Source of the DNA: Mesorhizobium ventifaucium
GTDB taxonomy: Bacteria > Pseudomonadota > Alphaproteobacteria > Rhizobiales > Rhizobiaceae
DNA length: 64,000 nucleotides
NCBI RefSeq assembly: GCF_935822925.1
Contig: NZ_CAKXZS010000004.1
Coordinates: 112,137 to 176,136, forward strand
Direction: 5' to 3'
Shown piece by piece: positions 51,835 through 60,817 of the stretch. The translations under genes were made by a program, and so were the position numbers. Numbering within the stretch: the stretch's first letter is position 1; each line of letters starts with the position of its first letter. The notes beneath the pieces were generated by a model that ran no database searches, was not told where the DNA came from, and saw only the letters and a list, made by a program, of their open reading frames with translations.

Positions 51835-52138
51835 GGTCTTCACCCTTTTGGCCCTAGCATCGCGCTACTCAGGCCCGGATTGTCGAAAACACCCAGGCCG
51901 GTCGCACTCCTCGACCAAAATTCCTTGCCGGCGAAACGATGATCGGAGGCAATTGTTTCGTCTCACCCTGGTAAAAATTTTGCCGAACCATACGATTGGC
52001 CCCCCGGTTCTGCTGCTGGCCCGGAGGGCCACCCAGGCAAAGGGCTTATACCGTGGGCCAGGCGCGCGACAAAAACGCTGCTGGAACAATCGATCGCCCT
52101 GCTGCGTTCGACTGTTTTACTCCTGTCGGGAGTGCTCG
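51835..52138. other. Intergenic region, PRTase/ku divergent promoters
   Basis: 304 nt. The right end carries the perfect EcfG-type promoter of ku (52083-52108). The middle has a one-mismatch minus-strand site facing the phosphoribosyltransferase gene. No other features recognised. Confidence 0.45.
52083..52108 (+). promoter_or_regulatory. EcfG-type promoter (GGAAC-N17-CGTT) of ku
   Basis: GGAAC 52083-52087, 17-nt spacer, CGTT 52105-52108, 30 nt before ATG 52139. Confidence 0.72.
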
Positions 52139-52942
52139 ATGGCGCCACGCCCTTTCTGGAAAGGCTATCTGAAGCTTTCGCTGGTGACCTGCCCGGTCGC
52201 GATGACGCCCGCTACCACCGAGAGCGAAAAGGTCCGGTTTCATACGCTCAATCGCAAGAGCGGGCATCGGGTGGTCAGCCAATATGTCGACGCCGTCAGC
52301 GGCAAGCCCGTTGCTGAAGACGACGAGGTGAAGGGGTACCAACGCGGCGAGGACGAATACGTCCTGCTCGAGGACGATGAGATCGACGCGGTCGCGCTGG
52401 AGAGTACGCGCACCATCGACATCGACATGTTTGTCGATGCCGACAGCATCGGCTGGATCTGGTACGACAAGCCGCACTATCTCACCCCTGACGACCCGGT
52501 TGGGGAGGAGGCATTCTCGGTCATTCGCGACGCGATGAAATCGACAGGGACGGTCGGAATATCGCGACTGGTCATGTACCGCCGCGAGCGCGCCGTCATG
52601 CTTGAACCACGAGGCAAGGGCATCGTGCTGTGGACACTGCGCTATGGCGACGAGGTCCGCGATCCCGAGGATTATTTCGGCAAGATCGACGACGTCAAAC
52701 CCGACCCGAAACTGATGGATATGGTCTCGGCCCTTATCGATGAGCGAACCAGGCAATGGGATCCCGCCATGACCGGAGATCCCGTCCAGGCGCGGCTGCT
52801 GGAGATCATTGCCTCGAAGAAGAAGGGCAAGAAGGGTCCGGCCAAGGCGAAGGTCAAGGCCGAGCAACCATCCAGCAACGTGATCAACATCATGGATGCG
52901 CTGCGCAAGAGCATCGGCTCGGAGGCCGGAAAGCGCAAATAG
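52139..52942 (+). CDS. ku: Non-homologous end-joining protein Ku (copy 1)
   Basis: A 267-residue bacterial Ku: PFWKGYLKLSLVTCPV at the start, FHTLNRKSGHRVVSQYVD and EVKGYQRGEDEYVLLEDDEI in the DNA-bridging core. A Lys/Ala-rich C-terminal tail (KKKGKKGPAKAKVKAE) can contact DNA or ligase. Typical length. It has its own EcfG-type promoter. The gene behind it is a damaged ATP-dependent DNA ligase, so this Ku probably now works with the LigD encoded at 54-56.6 kb or with the second Ku. Confidence 0.95.
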   Translation: MAPRPFWKGYLKLSLVTCPVAMTPATTESEKVRFHTLNRKSGHRVVSQYVDAVSGKPVAEDDEVKGYQRGEDEYVLLEDDEIDAVALESTRTIDIDMFVDADSIGWIWYDKPHYLTPDDPVGEEAFSVIRDAMKSTGTVGISRLVMYRRERAVMLEPRGKGIVLWTLRYGDEVRDPEDYFGKIDDVKPDPKLMDMVSALIDERTRQWDPAMTGDPVQARLLEIIASKKKGKKGPAKAKVKAEQPSSNVINIMDALRKSIGSEAGKRK

Positions 52943-52974
52943 GCGCCTGGGAGCAGGGAGCACAAGGCAGTACA

Positions 52975-53974
52975 ATGAAGGTCTTCCGTGATGGCGGGTT
53001 CACCTTGCCGCTCGATACGCCTCCAATGGAAGCCAAGGCCGCCGATGCGATTCCCGAAGGAGACGGATGGCAATACGAGCGCAAATGGGATGGTTTTCGC
53101 TGCCTGGCATTCCGGCAGGATGATGCGGTGGAGTTGCGCGCAAAGTCAGGCAAGCCGCTCGGACGCTATTTTCCCGAACTCGTCGAGACATTGAAGGAAC
53201 TACCGTCGCGCCGTTTTGTCGTCGATCATCTCGGTCGATGGCAAGTTTTCGTTCGACGCGCTCCAAATGCGGCTTCATCCCGCCGAGAGCAGGATCCGCA
53301 AGTTGTCCGCCGAAACCCCGGCGCACATCGTCCTGTTCGACATGCTCTGCGACGAGCACGGAACCGTCTGGTTGGCCCGGACCCTGAAAAAACGGCGAGC
53401 GATCCTTGAGGCTTTCGTCGCTTCGGCAAACCGCAAGAACATCGTGCTCTCGCACTGTACGCGCGATGTGAAGGAAGCCCGCTCCTGGCTAGGGGATGCC
53501 GGACATGGGGCGACAGACGGCGTGGTCGCCAAGCGGCTGGACGGCCCGTACCAACCGGGCGTGCGCGCGATGGTGAAGGTAAAGCGGCTGCGGTCGGCCG
53601 ATTGCGTGGTCGGCGGCTTCCGCTATCTCAGCAACAGCCCGCAGGTCGGCTCATTGTTGCTGGGTCTCTATAACGAGGCCGGCAAGCTCGATCATGTCGG
53701 CTTCACCTCGACCATTGCCAAGGACGACAGGACCGAGCTTACCCGCAAACTCGAAGCCATGCGCGAGCCACCCGGCTTTACCGGAAAGACGCCGGGTGGG
53801 CCGAGCCGCTGGAGCACCGAGCGCAGCGGCGAATGGGAGCCGGTCCGGCCCGAACTGGTGGTCGAAGTACGCTTCGACCACGTCACCGGCGACCGTTTCC
53901 GGCATGGCACCAAGTTCCTGCGCTGGCGGCCGGACAAGGCACCAGAGCAATGCACGTTCGAGCAGATCGCCTGA
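52975..53974 (+). pseudogene. Broken ATP-dependent DNA ligase (LigC/LigD-ligase type)
   Basis: The N-terminal part has the ligase motif I WQYERKWDGFRC (K37 of KWDG). After RRFVVD the frame is lost near 53224; the +1 frame resumes at IISVDGKFSFDALQMRLHP and continues through DGVVAKRLDGPYQPG (motif IV), MVKVKRLRSADCVVGGFRY (motif V) and a normal OB-fold C-terminus. Family members read VDGEL at the junction. Comparison implies about 11 nt are missing, removing motif III. This lesion is too large for a base-calling error, so the gene is probably inactive. Confidence 0.82.
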
Positions 53975-54006
53975 TTATTCCGATGCATGCACTCGTAGTG
54001 CCGTCC

Positions 54007-56556
54007 TCAAGCCGCTTTCTTGCGCCGGTTTGAACGGTTTTCGATTGGCGCTGCGGCGGTGCGGAAATCCTGCCAGGGATCCGACGCTAGCGAGGCAAGC
54101 CGGGTCGGCGTGTTCTCGACGGTAAAATAGGCCGGTCCGATGCTGGGGCCGAGTTCGTCCCAGGCAAGCGGCATCGACACCGCCGCACCCGGTCGTGCTC
54201 TTGTCGAATAGGGTGCGACCGCGGTCGCACCACGCTGGTTGCGCAGATAGTCGACAAGGATTTTCCCGCGCCGTTTGGATTTGGTGATGGTCGAGACGTA
54301 GCGGTTGGGACTGTCGGCGGCCATCGAGTCGGCAATCGCCTTGGTGAAGGCTTTGACAACAGGCCATTCCGCTTTCGGCTTCAACGGCGCCACGACGTGC
54401 AGACCCTTGCCGCCGGAGGTCTTGATGAAGGCGACAAGCCCTGCATCCTTCAGCCGGTCGCGGGTCTCGACGGCGGCTTCGATCACCGCCTGCCAGCTCA
54501 CGCCCTCGCCGGGGTCGAGATCCATGATGATCGTGTCCGGACGCTCCCAATCGCTCACCATCGAGCCCCAGGGGTGGATCTCCAGCGCCGCCGACTGGAC
54601 GAGACCGATCAGCCCATCGAGATCATTGATGCTGATCAGCCGCTCGTCGGGCGGATCCTTGGGGTCGTGGACCAGCACGATGTTTGGATTGAGCCCCTTC
54701 CAGGCATGCTTCTGGAAGAATTGCTCGCCCGAAATCCCGTTGGGACATCGCACCAGCGCCAGCGCCCGGCCGACGATGTAGGGCGACGCATAGCGCCAGA
54801 CCTCGGCATAATAGTCGGCGAGACCTTCCTTGGTCACGCCCTCGTCCGGCCAGTAAAGGCGGTCGGGATGGGTGAGCTTTACGGTCCGGCGCTGAGGTTG
54901 GGGCGCTGCCTTGCTCGTCTTCGGCGTCTCGCGCACGATCTCCTTCGCCGGCTTGTCTTCGCGCAATCCGCGGAACGAGGCGTGGCGTAGATTGCCGTCG
55001 GCGGTCCACGCCCGGAACTCGACTTCGGCGACGAGTTCCGGCCTGACATAGCGGACTTGCCGAGCCTCCTCGGCGGCCAGCCGTTCGTCGAACGGGCTTG
55101 ACGGAACGCGGATCCGCTCGAGCTTCTTGAACAGGCTCTCGGCAGCCGCCGCCGTGTAGCCGGTGCCGACGCGCCCGACATGATGAAGCTTGCCGTCGTC
55201 ATAGACACCCAGGACAAGCGAACCGATCGCCTTGCGCGACGTTGTCGAGGGGACATAGCCGGCCACGACAAATTCCTGCCGCGCCGAGCATTTCGACTTC
55301 ACCCAGTTCTTGCTGCGGCCAGAGCGGTAGGGCGCATCGCGAAGCTTGGAGACAATGCCTTCCAGGCTCAGCCGACAGGCATGTCGAAGCACCAAGGCGC
55401 CATCCTCCTCAAAATGGCCGCTGTAGCTGATGATGCCGCTGTCTCTGCCGATGATCTTTTCCAGCAATTCCTTGCGCTTGATCAGCGCAACGTCACGCAG
55501 ATCGTAGCCGTCGAGATGAAGCAGGTCGAAAACGTAGAAGCGAAAGCGATCACTGCGGCCCTCGCTGAGATCGGCTTGCAGCGCGGAAAAATCCGATGCG
55601 CCGGCGGATGTCTCGACCACGAGCTCACTGTCGATCAGCGCCGTCCCGGCCGGGATATCGGCCAGCGCCGAAACGACCGCCTTGCCGAATTTCTTCGTCC
55701 AGTCGAGACCGCTCCGCGTCAACAGTTTGACGCGGCCGGCTTCGATCCTGGCCTGCAACCGGTAGCCGTCGAATTTGATCTCGTGCAGCCAGCGTTCGCC
55801 CGACGGCGCGGACGAGACCAGGGTCGCCAGCGTCGGCTCGACGAAATCGGGAAGTGCTGCCTTCCTGGCGCCCTTGATCTTTGACAGTTCGGGAACGCTG
55901 ACAGTGGCGGGAGGCTGTTCCGCAGGAGTTGGCCTGGTGCTGCCGCCGCGGCGCTTGCGAATGCGCCCTGTCTTGGACGACCAGCCGGGCTCCTCACCGG
56001 CGACGTCCTCGATCTTGCGGCCGGTCGCGACGGATTCCGGCCGCTCGTTCAGAATGTCGGGATCACCTTCGGTGCGCGCGGCGTCATCGTCCCCTTTGAT
56101 CAGCAGCCAGTTCTCGCGCTTCTCCCGCGGCTTTCCCGCCATCCGCACAAGATGCCAGCGGCCGCCAAGCTTCTCGCCGTGAAGTTCGAAATCGAGATGG
56201 CCTTTCGCATAGCCGCGATGCGCGTCGCCGATCGGCGTCCAAGTACCTCTGTCCCAAAGGAGGACGGTGCCGCCGCCATATTCGCCCTTCGGAATGGTGC
56301 CTTCGAAGTCACCATATTCCAGAGGATGGTCCTCGACGTGGACGGCAAGGCGCTTCTCGCCGGGGATCAGGCTCGGCCCTTTTGTGACGGCCCAGCTCTT
56401 AAGGACGCCGTCCATTTCGAGGCGAAAATCATAATGGAGCCGGGTGGCATCGTGCTTCTGTATGACGAAGCTGTTGCCGGTCCTGGGCGCCCTGCGGCCC
56501 TGCGGCTCCGGGGTAACGGAAAAATTGCGCTTCTTGCGGTAGGTCTCGAGCGCCAT
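54007..56556 (-). CDS. ligD: Multidomain NHEJ DNA ligase LigD (phosphoesterase-ligase-polymerase)
   Basis: An 849-residue LigD. The 3'-phosphoesterase domain (residues 20-190) has FVIQKHDATRLHYDFRLE and VHVEDHPLEYGDFEG. The ATP-ligase domain (235-545) has motif I HEIKFDGYR (K261), EGIVSKLRDAPYRSG and WVKSKC. The primase-like polymerase domain (560-849) has HPDRLYWPDEGVTK, MDLDPGEG (679-685) and VDYLRNQRGATAVAPYS. Motif III reads LIDSELVVE, with Ser where Gly is usual. It starts 3 nt after the upstream ku stop codon and shares that operon. Confidence 0.95.
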   Translation of the reverse strand: MALETYRKKRNFSVTPEPQGRRAPRTGNSFVIQKHDATRLHYDFRLEMDGVLKSWAVTKGPSLIPGEKRLAVHVEDHPLEYGDFEGTIPKGEYGGGTVLLWDRGTWTPIGDAHRGYAKGHLDFELHGEKLGGRWHLVRMAGKPREKRENWLLIKGDDDAARTEGDPDILNERPESVATGRKIEDVAGEEPGWSSKTGRIRKRRGGSTRPTPAEQPPATVSVPELSKIKGARKAALPDFVEPTLATLVSSAPSGERWLHEIKFDGYRLQARIEAGRVKLLTRSGLDWTKKFGKAVVSALADIPAGTALIDSELVVETSAGASDFSALQADLSEGRSDRFRFYVFDLLHLDGYDLRDVALIKRKELLEKIIGRDSGIISYSGHFEEDGALVLRHACRLSLEGIVSKLRDAPYRSGRSKNWVKSKCSARQEFVVAGYVPSTTSRKAIGSLVLGVYDDGKLHHVGRVGTGYTAAAAESLFKKLERIRVPSSPFDERLAAEEARQVRYVRPELVAEVEFRAWTADGNLRHASFRGLREDKPAKEIVRETPKTSKAAPQPQRRTVKLTHPDRLYWPDEGVTKEGLADYYAEVWRYASPYIVGRALALVRCPNGISGEQFFQKHAWKGLNPNIVLVHDPKDPPDERLISINDLDGLIGLVQSAALEIHPWGSMVSDWERPDTIIMDLDPGEGVSWQAVIEAAVETRDRLKDAGLVAFIKTSGGKGLHVVAPLKPKAEWPVVKAFTKAIADSMAADSPNRYVSTITKSKRRGKILVDYLRNQRGATAVAPYSTRARPGAAVSMPLAWDELGPSIGPAYFTVENTPTRLASLASDPWQDFRTAAAPIENRSNRRKKAA

Positions 56557-56559
56557 CGG

Positions 56560-57429
56560 TCAGCCGGCCTTCCGACGCGGCGCTGTCTGCTTCGCCTTGG
56601 CATGGCGCGCTGGCTTTGACTTTGCCGCGGGCTTTCTTGTCGAGGGCTGCTTGCCGCCAACGCCGGCGCTCTGGCGCAGTGCATCCATGAGATTGACGAC
56701 CTTCTCCCGCTTGGCCGGCTTCGGAACGGTGATCTTCCTGCCTTCGAGCTTTGCCTTCACAAGCTCGGCCAGCGCCGCCTCATAACGGTCGTCGAATTTG
56801 GTCGGATCGAATTTGCCTTTCTTGGTCTTGATGATGTGTTCGGCCAGTTCGAGCATCTCGCCCTCGATCTTCATATCGGGGATGTTGTCGAAAGCCTCAT
56901 CCGCCGAGCGCACCTCGTAATCGAAATTCAGCGTCGTTGCGACCAGGCCTTCGTCATAGGCGCGGACGAGCAGGGTCCGGACGCGCCGGAACAGCACGGT
57001 CTGGGCAATCGCGGCGACCTTCTTCCTGCGCATGCCCTCGCGGATCAGCCCAAACGCTTCTTCCGCGTGTTTGTCCGACGGGGCGAGGTAATAGGGCTTG
57101 TCGAAATACACATCGTCGACATCGGAACAGCCGATGAAGGCCGAGACCGACAGCGTCTTGTCGCTCTCGGGAACAGCGGCTGCGACCTCATCGGGTTCGA
57201 GCACGACGTACTCACCTGAGCCGATCTCATAGCCTTTGACCTGATCGTCCTTCTCGACCGGCTTGCCGCTGTCGCTGTCGACGAAAGCGCGATGCACCCT
57301 ATGGCCCGAGGCGCGGTTTATCGTGTGGAAGGCGATCCGCTCGGAGGTCGAGGCAGCCGTATAAAGCGCCACCGGGCAGCTGAGTTCTCCGATTTTCAGA
57401 AAACCCTTCCAATTTGCTCTCGGCGCCAA
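56560..57429 (-). CDS. ku: Non-homologous end-joining protein Ku (copy 2)
   Basis: A 289-residue Ku. Family start APRANWKGFLKIGELSCPVA, then FHTINRASGHRVHRAFVD, QVKGYEIGSGEYVVLEPDE and a Lys/Ala-rich basic C-terminal tail. A TTG at 57429 matches the usual family Met position; upstream in-frame codons have no family sequence. It is the first gene of a ku-ligD operon with a perfect EcfG-type promoter. With the Ku at 52.1 kb it may form a heteromer; both are complete. Confidence 0.94.
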   Translation of the reverse strand: MAPRANWKGFLKIGELSCPVALYTAASTSERIAFHTINRASGHRVHRAFVDSDSGKPVEKDDQVKGYEIGSGEYVVLEPDEVAAAVPESDKTLSVSAFIGCSDVDDVYFDKPYYLAPSDKHAEEAFGLIREGMRRKKVAAIAQTVLFRRVRTLLVRAYDEGLVATTLNFDYEVRSADEAFDNIPDMKIEGEMLELAEHIIKTKKGKFDPTKFDDRYEAALAELVKAKLEGRKITVPKPAKREKVVNLMDALRQSAGVGGKQPSTRKPAAKSKPARHAKAKQTAPRRKAG

Positions 57430-57469
57430 GACGATAGCCTCGCGGTTACAAGCATTGCACAGGGAATGC

Positions 57470-57495
57470 AACGTGGCGGCGCCGAGATTTGTTCC
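57470..57495 (-). promoter_or_regulatory. EcfG-type promoter (GGAAC-N17-CGTT) of the ku-ligD operon
   Basis: Minus strand GGAAC (57491-57495), 17-nt spacer, CGTT (57470-57473), 40 nt upstream of the TTG start at 57429. Confidence 0.75.
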
Positions 57496-57605
57496 TTGGC
57501 GCCTGCGCGGCGATGATCAGAAGGGTCCTGGGCCCAGCAGACAGCCATTCCGCTGCAACCAAATTCACCACCCGCCGTTGTCGAGCAGCAAGGGAGCGGT
57601 AGGCC

Positions 57606-57833
57606 ATGACGGGACTATCAATGACGAGATTATCATTTTTGTCGGCCCTGGCGGCGGCTCTGGCTTTGGCGGGTTGCAGCAACGAGACCGAACCGACACA
57701 GGGCAGCACCAGCAGCACTGAGCCGACCCAGAGCAACACCAACACCGTCGATCAAAATCCCGAGGTCGACAAGGATCCGACGCCGAAGACAACCACGGGC
57801 GGCGATCAACCCGGAACGCCGCCGGCGCAATGA
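57606..57833 (+). CDS. Small lipoprotein
   Basis: 75 residues. A signal sequence ends in the lipobox LALAGC (Cys about 28) and is followed by a Thr/Ser/Pro/Gln-rich disordered tail (STSSTEPTQSNTNTVDQNPE). The ATG is preceded by GGGAGCGG. Divergent from ku-ligD. Outer-membrane or inner-membrane anchored; function unknown. Confidence 0.75.
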   Translation: MTGLSMTRLSFLSALAAALALAGCSNETEPTQGSTSSTEPTQSNTNTVDQNPEVDKDPTPKTTTGGDQPGTPPAQ

Positions 57834-57893
57834 GAATCGGGCAGGCCGACTGGATTCTCCCGGATGCATTACGGGCGACAAGGGCAAAAGATC

Positions 57894-58109
57894 TCACCGT
57901 GACTGGCTCTGCTCGACCAGATGATAGCTATACCGGTCTCGAATGAACGCGTTGAAAAACCGGCCTTTTGACCAGGCCTTGCGGAATGCCGCATAAGCCT
58001 GCGGCGGCACGTCGTCGAAATCGTAGCGATTTCCGCTTGGGACAAACCATACGGAGAGGGTCCTCGTCGCCGGATCGTAATTGATGCTTTGGATAACAGT
58101 TGAAGGCAT
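57894..58109 (-). CDS. KTSC-domain protein
   Basis: A 71-residue KTSC-domain protein: VIQSINYDPATRTLSVWFVPSGNRYDFDDVPP matches the family's small beta-rich fold, ending FRKAWSKGRFFNAFIRDRY. KTSC domains occur alone or fused to lysyl-tRNA-like and nuclease proteins; the role is unclear. The start MPST at 58109 was chosen since it begins right before the domain. Stands alone. Confidence 0.82.
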   Translation of the reverse strand: MPSTVIQSINYDPATRTLSVWFVPSGNRYDFDDVPPQAYAAFRKAWSKGRFFNAFIRDRYSYHLVEQSQSR

Positions 58110-58248
58110 TTCCCAACACTCGACGCGCCTGGGCAATAACCCGCCCCGGCAATCTGGGTTCCGTCTCGCGCATGTGGAGGCGATGATCCGGCCGGCCCGT
58201 CGCCTCCAAGGCCTTGCCGCCAGCGGCCGGCTTCACCAATTAGGGTTG

Positions 58249-58887
58249 ATGCCATCGCTCAAAACCAGGCAGCCGGGATTCGCTGGCCAAGGCGACCTGT
58301 TTCGCGCGCCCCACTTTCACGCACGTGACGACTTGCCGGAAGGATTTTGCTACCAGCCGGAGCTGATCACGGCGGAGGAAGAGGCCGAACTGGCGCGGCA
58401 GCTCGAAAGTCTCGCCTTCCAGCCTTTCGACTTTCATGGCCATCTCGCTAACCGGCGCGTCGCCGGTTTTGGCCTGCGCTATGATTTTGACCATCGCAAA
58501 GTCGTCGAGGCGCCGCCTATCCCTGCTTTTCTGATGCCGCTCAGGGACAAGGTGGCGGCATTTGCGCGGCTGCCCGACGACGCATTCGTGCACGTCTTGA
58601 TCAACGAGTACCGGCCCGGTGCTGGTATCGGCTGGCATCGCGACAAGCCTCAGTTCGATACCGTGGCCGGCGTTTCTCTTCTTGCGCCATGCAGCTTTCG
58701 GCTCCGCCGGAAGAACGGCAAGAGATGGGATCGCGAGACTATCACCCTCGAGCCAAGGTCGGCTTACCTGATGACGGGCCCGGCGCGCACCGAATGGCAG
58801 CACAGCATCCCGCCGGTTGCCGCGCACCGCTATTCCATCACCCTGCGGACCCTGCACCCGCAAGGGTCGCCTCGATCAAAGCGATAG
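58249..58887 (+). CDS. AlkB-like 2-oxoglutarate/Fe(II) dioxygenase
   Basis: About 212 residues. Iron-binding GWHRDKPQF (H130, D132) with distal His in TEWQHSIPP (H185), then the 2-oxoglutarate and substrate Arg pair in RYSITLR (R194, R200). The N-terminal LPEGFCYQPELITAEEE matches the AlkB family. It repairs alkylated bases or modifies another substrate. The start is uncertain (ATG 58249 preferred; 58183 possible). No adjacent Ada or MutT genes. Confidence 0.88.
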   Translation: MPSLKTRQPGFAGQGDLFRAPHFHARDDLPEGFCYQPELITAEEEAELARQLESLAFQPFDFHGHLANRRVAGFGLRYDFDHRKVVEAPPIPAFLMPLRDKVAAFARLPDDAFVHVLINEYRPGAGIGWHRDKPQFDTVAGVSLLAPCSFRLRRKNGKRWDRETITLEPRSAYLMTGPARTEWQHSIPPVAAHRYSITLRTLHPQGSPRSKR

Positions 58888-58891
58888 TTCG

Positions 58892-59329
58892 ATGACCAGG
58901 ATCGAGACTGGCTCCTGTTTTTGCGGTTCGATAAGTGCGGAGATGCACGGCGACCCGTTCTGGATCTGCTCTGATCACGATGACGATTGTCGCAAGGCGA
59001 TAGGCAGCCCGCTGACCGTCTGGGTCGGCTATCGACCGACCCAATTCAGATTGCTCACCGGCGCGCCAAAAAAATTCTCAAGGACCCGAGGCGTGCTCCG
59101 CACCTTCTGCGCCGATTGCGGGACATCCATAGCCTACTTCGACCAAGGGCTTCCCGAGGAACTTTATCTGACGATCGGCTTCTTCGACCACCCAGAACGC
59201 TTTGCGCCGCAGGCTCATGCCTATTGGGACATGAAGCTGCCGTGGGTGGAATTTCGTGACGATCTGCCGCGTGTGGGAAGATATTCAAGGCGACGCGATC
59301 CGGCGGTCGGAAATCCCGCCGATCGGTAA
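58892..59329 (+). CDS. GFA/CENP-V-type glutathione-dependent zinc protein
   Basis: A 145-residue GFA-family protein. Zinc-binding Cys pattern starts TGSCFCGSI (C9, C11), then WICSDHDDDCRKAIG and RTFCADCGTSIAY. These proteins bind glutathione or S-hydroxymethylglutathione; the CENP-V name reflects fold only. It overlaps or closely follows the AlkB-like gene (ATG 58892, 5 nt after that stop). A role in aldehyde detoxification is plausible but not shown. Confidence 0.85.
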   Translation: MTRIETGSCFCGSISAEMHGDPFWICSDHDDDCRKAIGSPLTVWVGYRPTQFRLLTGAPKKFSRTRGVLRTFCADCGTSIAYFDQGLPEELYLTIGFFDHPERFAPQAHAYWDMKLPWVEFRDDLPRVGRYSRRRDPAVGNPADR

Positions 59330-59500
59330 CCGGCAAAACGCCGCCAATGGGTCGATCTGTGATACCGCGCAAACGCCGAGGCCGGCAATGGAATTGGACG
59401 CGCATCGGCAGCTCAAAAAGGGGACATCATCGCTTCTTCACGCCGCTTTCGATACCTATCTGTTGAGCGCAAGGCATAGATCGGCAACAGGCGGCAGGAT

Positions 59501-60775
59501 TTGGCACAACGATCGGGAAGCGCAGACCTTCCACTTCATGGCGGACGCGTGCCGAAATGGCTCGGCGACCGTATGACGCGCCTTGGCGCGGTCATGTGCG
59601 AGGCGATCATTCACCACTACGGTCGCGAAGAGTTGCTGCGCCGGCTGGCGCATCCCTTCTGGTTCCAGTCGTTTGGCGCCGTCATGGGAATGGACTGGCA
59701 TTCCTCCGGCATCACGACCAGCGTCATCGGTGCCCTCAAACGTGGTTTGGCTCCGCTTTCCGGCGAACTCGGTATTCACGTGTGCGGTGGCCGCGGCGCG
59801 CATTCGCGTAAGACCCCGCATGAGCTTGCCGCCATCGGCGAGCGCGTCGGCTTCGATGGAACAGGCCTGGCAACGGCCAGCCGGCTCGTCGCCAAGGTTG
59901 ACAGCGCCGCCGTCCAGGACGGCTTCGACCTTTATCTGCATGGCTTTATCGTCACCGATCACGGCGACTGGGTCGTGGTGCAGCAGGGCATGAACGGCGA
60001 CAGCAAGGTGGCGCGCCGCTATCACTGGCTCTCCGAAGGCCTGAAGAGTTTTGTTGACCAGCCGCATGCCGCCATCGAGGGCGCAAACCAAGGCGAGATC
60101 GTCAACCTGACCGACCGCCGCGCCGACGCCTCGCGCAAGGGACAGTTGGATCTCCTGCAGGACCTCGGACCGGATCGCATTCTGAGGGAGTTCGCCGCGC
60201 TCGAACGTGACGTGGCTGCCGCACCGGAGCCCGACCAGCCAATGCTGCCGCACCTGGTCATGCCGGCGCACCACGACGTTCGCGAAACCGATGTCATCAT
60301 GCGTCGTCTTCATGGCAACATGGCGGCGGCTGCCGAGCGTGGCCCCGCCGATTTCTCCGAACTTCTCCTGGTCCCCGGCGTCGGTGCGCGCACGGTGCGG
60401 GCGCTGGCGCTGGTCGCCGAGGTTTTACATGGCGCCCCATGCCGGTTTTCCGATCCCGGGCGTTTCTCGCTGGCACATGGCGGCAAGGACAGGCATCCAT
60501 TCCCCGTGCCGCTGAAAGTCTATGACGAGACGATCGGCGTCCTGAAGTCGGCCGTCCACAAGGCCAGGCTCGGTCGCGACGAAGAAATCGGTGCCTTGAA
60601 GCGGCTCGACGACCAGTCACGACAGGTCGAACGCTATGTCACAGGCCCGAGCCTGAAGGAAATCGTCGCCGGAGAGTTCGATCAGTCGCATCTGCTCGGC
60701 GGCCGCAGCGTGTTCGGCTGGGAGGCCGCACCCGAGGCGCCCGCGGATGCCAAACAAATCAACCAAAAGGGATAA
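59501..60775 (+). CDS. DUF763 family protein
   Basis: 424 residues. The start RSGSADLPLHGGRVPKWLGDRM is the hallmark of DUF763. FWFQSFGAVMGMDWHSSGIT, the helix-hairpin-helix-like LLVPGVGARTVRALALVAEVLHG and FAHGGKDRHPFPVP-type segment (SLAHGGKDRHPFPV) are also typical. An HhH motif hints at DNA binding. The only start is a TTG at 59501 (stop codon lies 24 nt upstream, no other start codon between), with AGGA just before it. Function unknown. Confidence 0.88.
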   Translation: MAQRSGSADLPLHGGRVPKWLGDRMTRLGAVMCEAIIHHYGREELLRRLAHPFWFQSFGAVMGMDWHSSGITTSVIGALKRGLAPLSGELGIHVCGGRGAHSRKTPHELAAIGERVGFDGTGLATASRLVAKVDSAAVQDGFDLYLHGFIVTDHGDWVVVQQGMNGDSKVARRYHWLSEGLKSFVDQPHAAIEGANQGEIVNLTDRRADASRKGQLDLLQDLGPDRILREFAALERDVAAAPEPDQPMLPHLVMPAHHDVRETDVIMRRLHGNMAAAAERGPADFSELLLVPGVGARTVRALALVAEVLHGAPCRFSDPGRFSLAHGGKDRHPFPVPLKVYDETIGVLKSAVHKARLGRDEEIGALKRLDDQSRQVERYVTGPSLKEIVAGEFDQSHLLGGRSVFGWEAAPEAPADAKQINQKG

Positions 60776-60817
60776 TCCGGCCGGATCGCAGTTCAGCGGA
60801 CCTGGCCTGATCAGCGT

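Noticed and set aside
51935..51959. GAAAC-N16-CGTT facing the phosphoribosyltransferase gene
   Set aside because: One mismatch in the -35 and about 100 nt from the start; too weak to call.
59388..59576. Short frame before DUF763 (starts MELDAH)
   Set aside because: Overlaps the DUF763 start in another frame and has no ribosome site.
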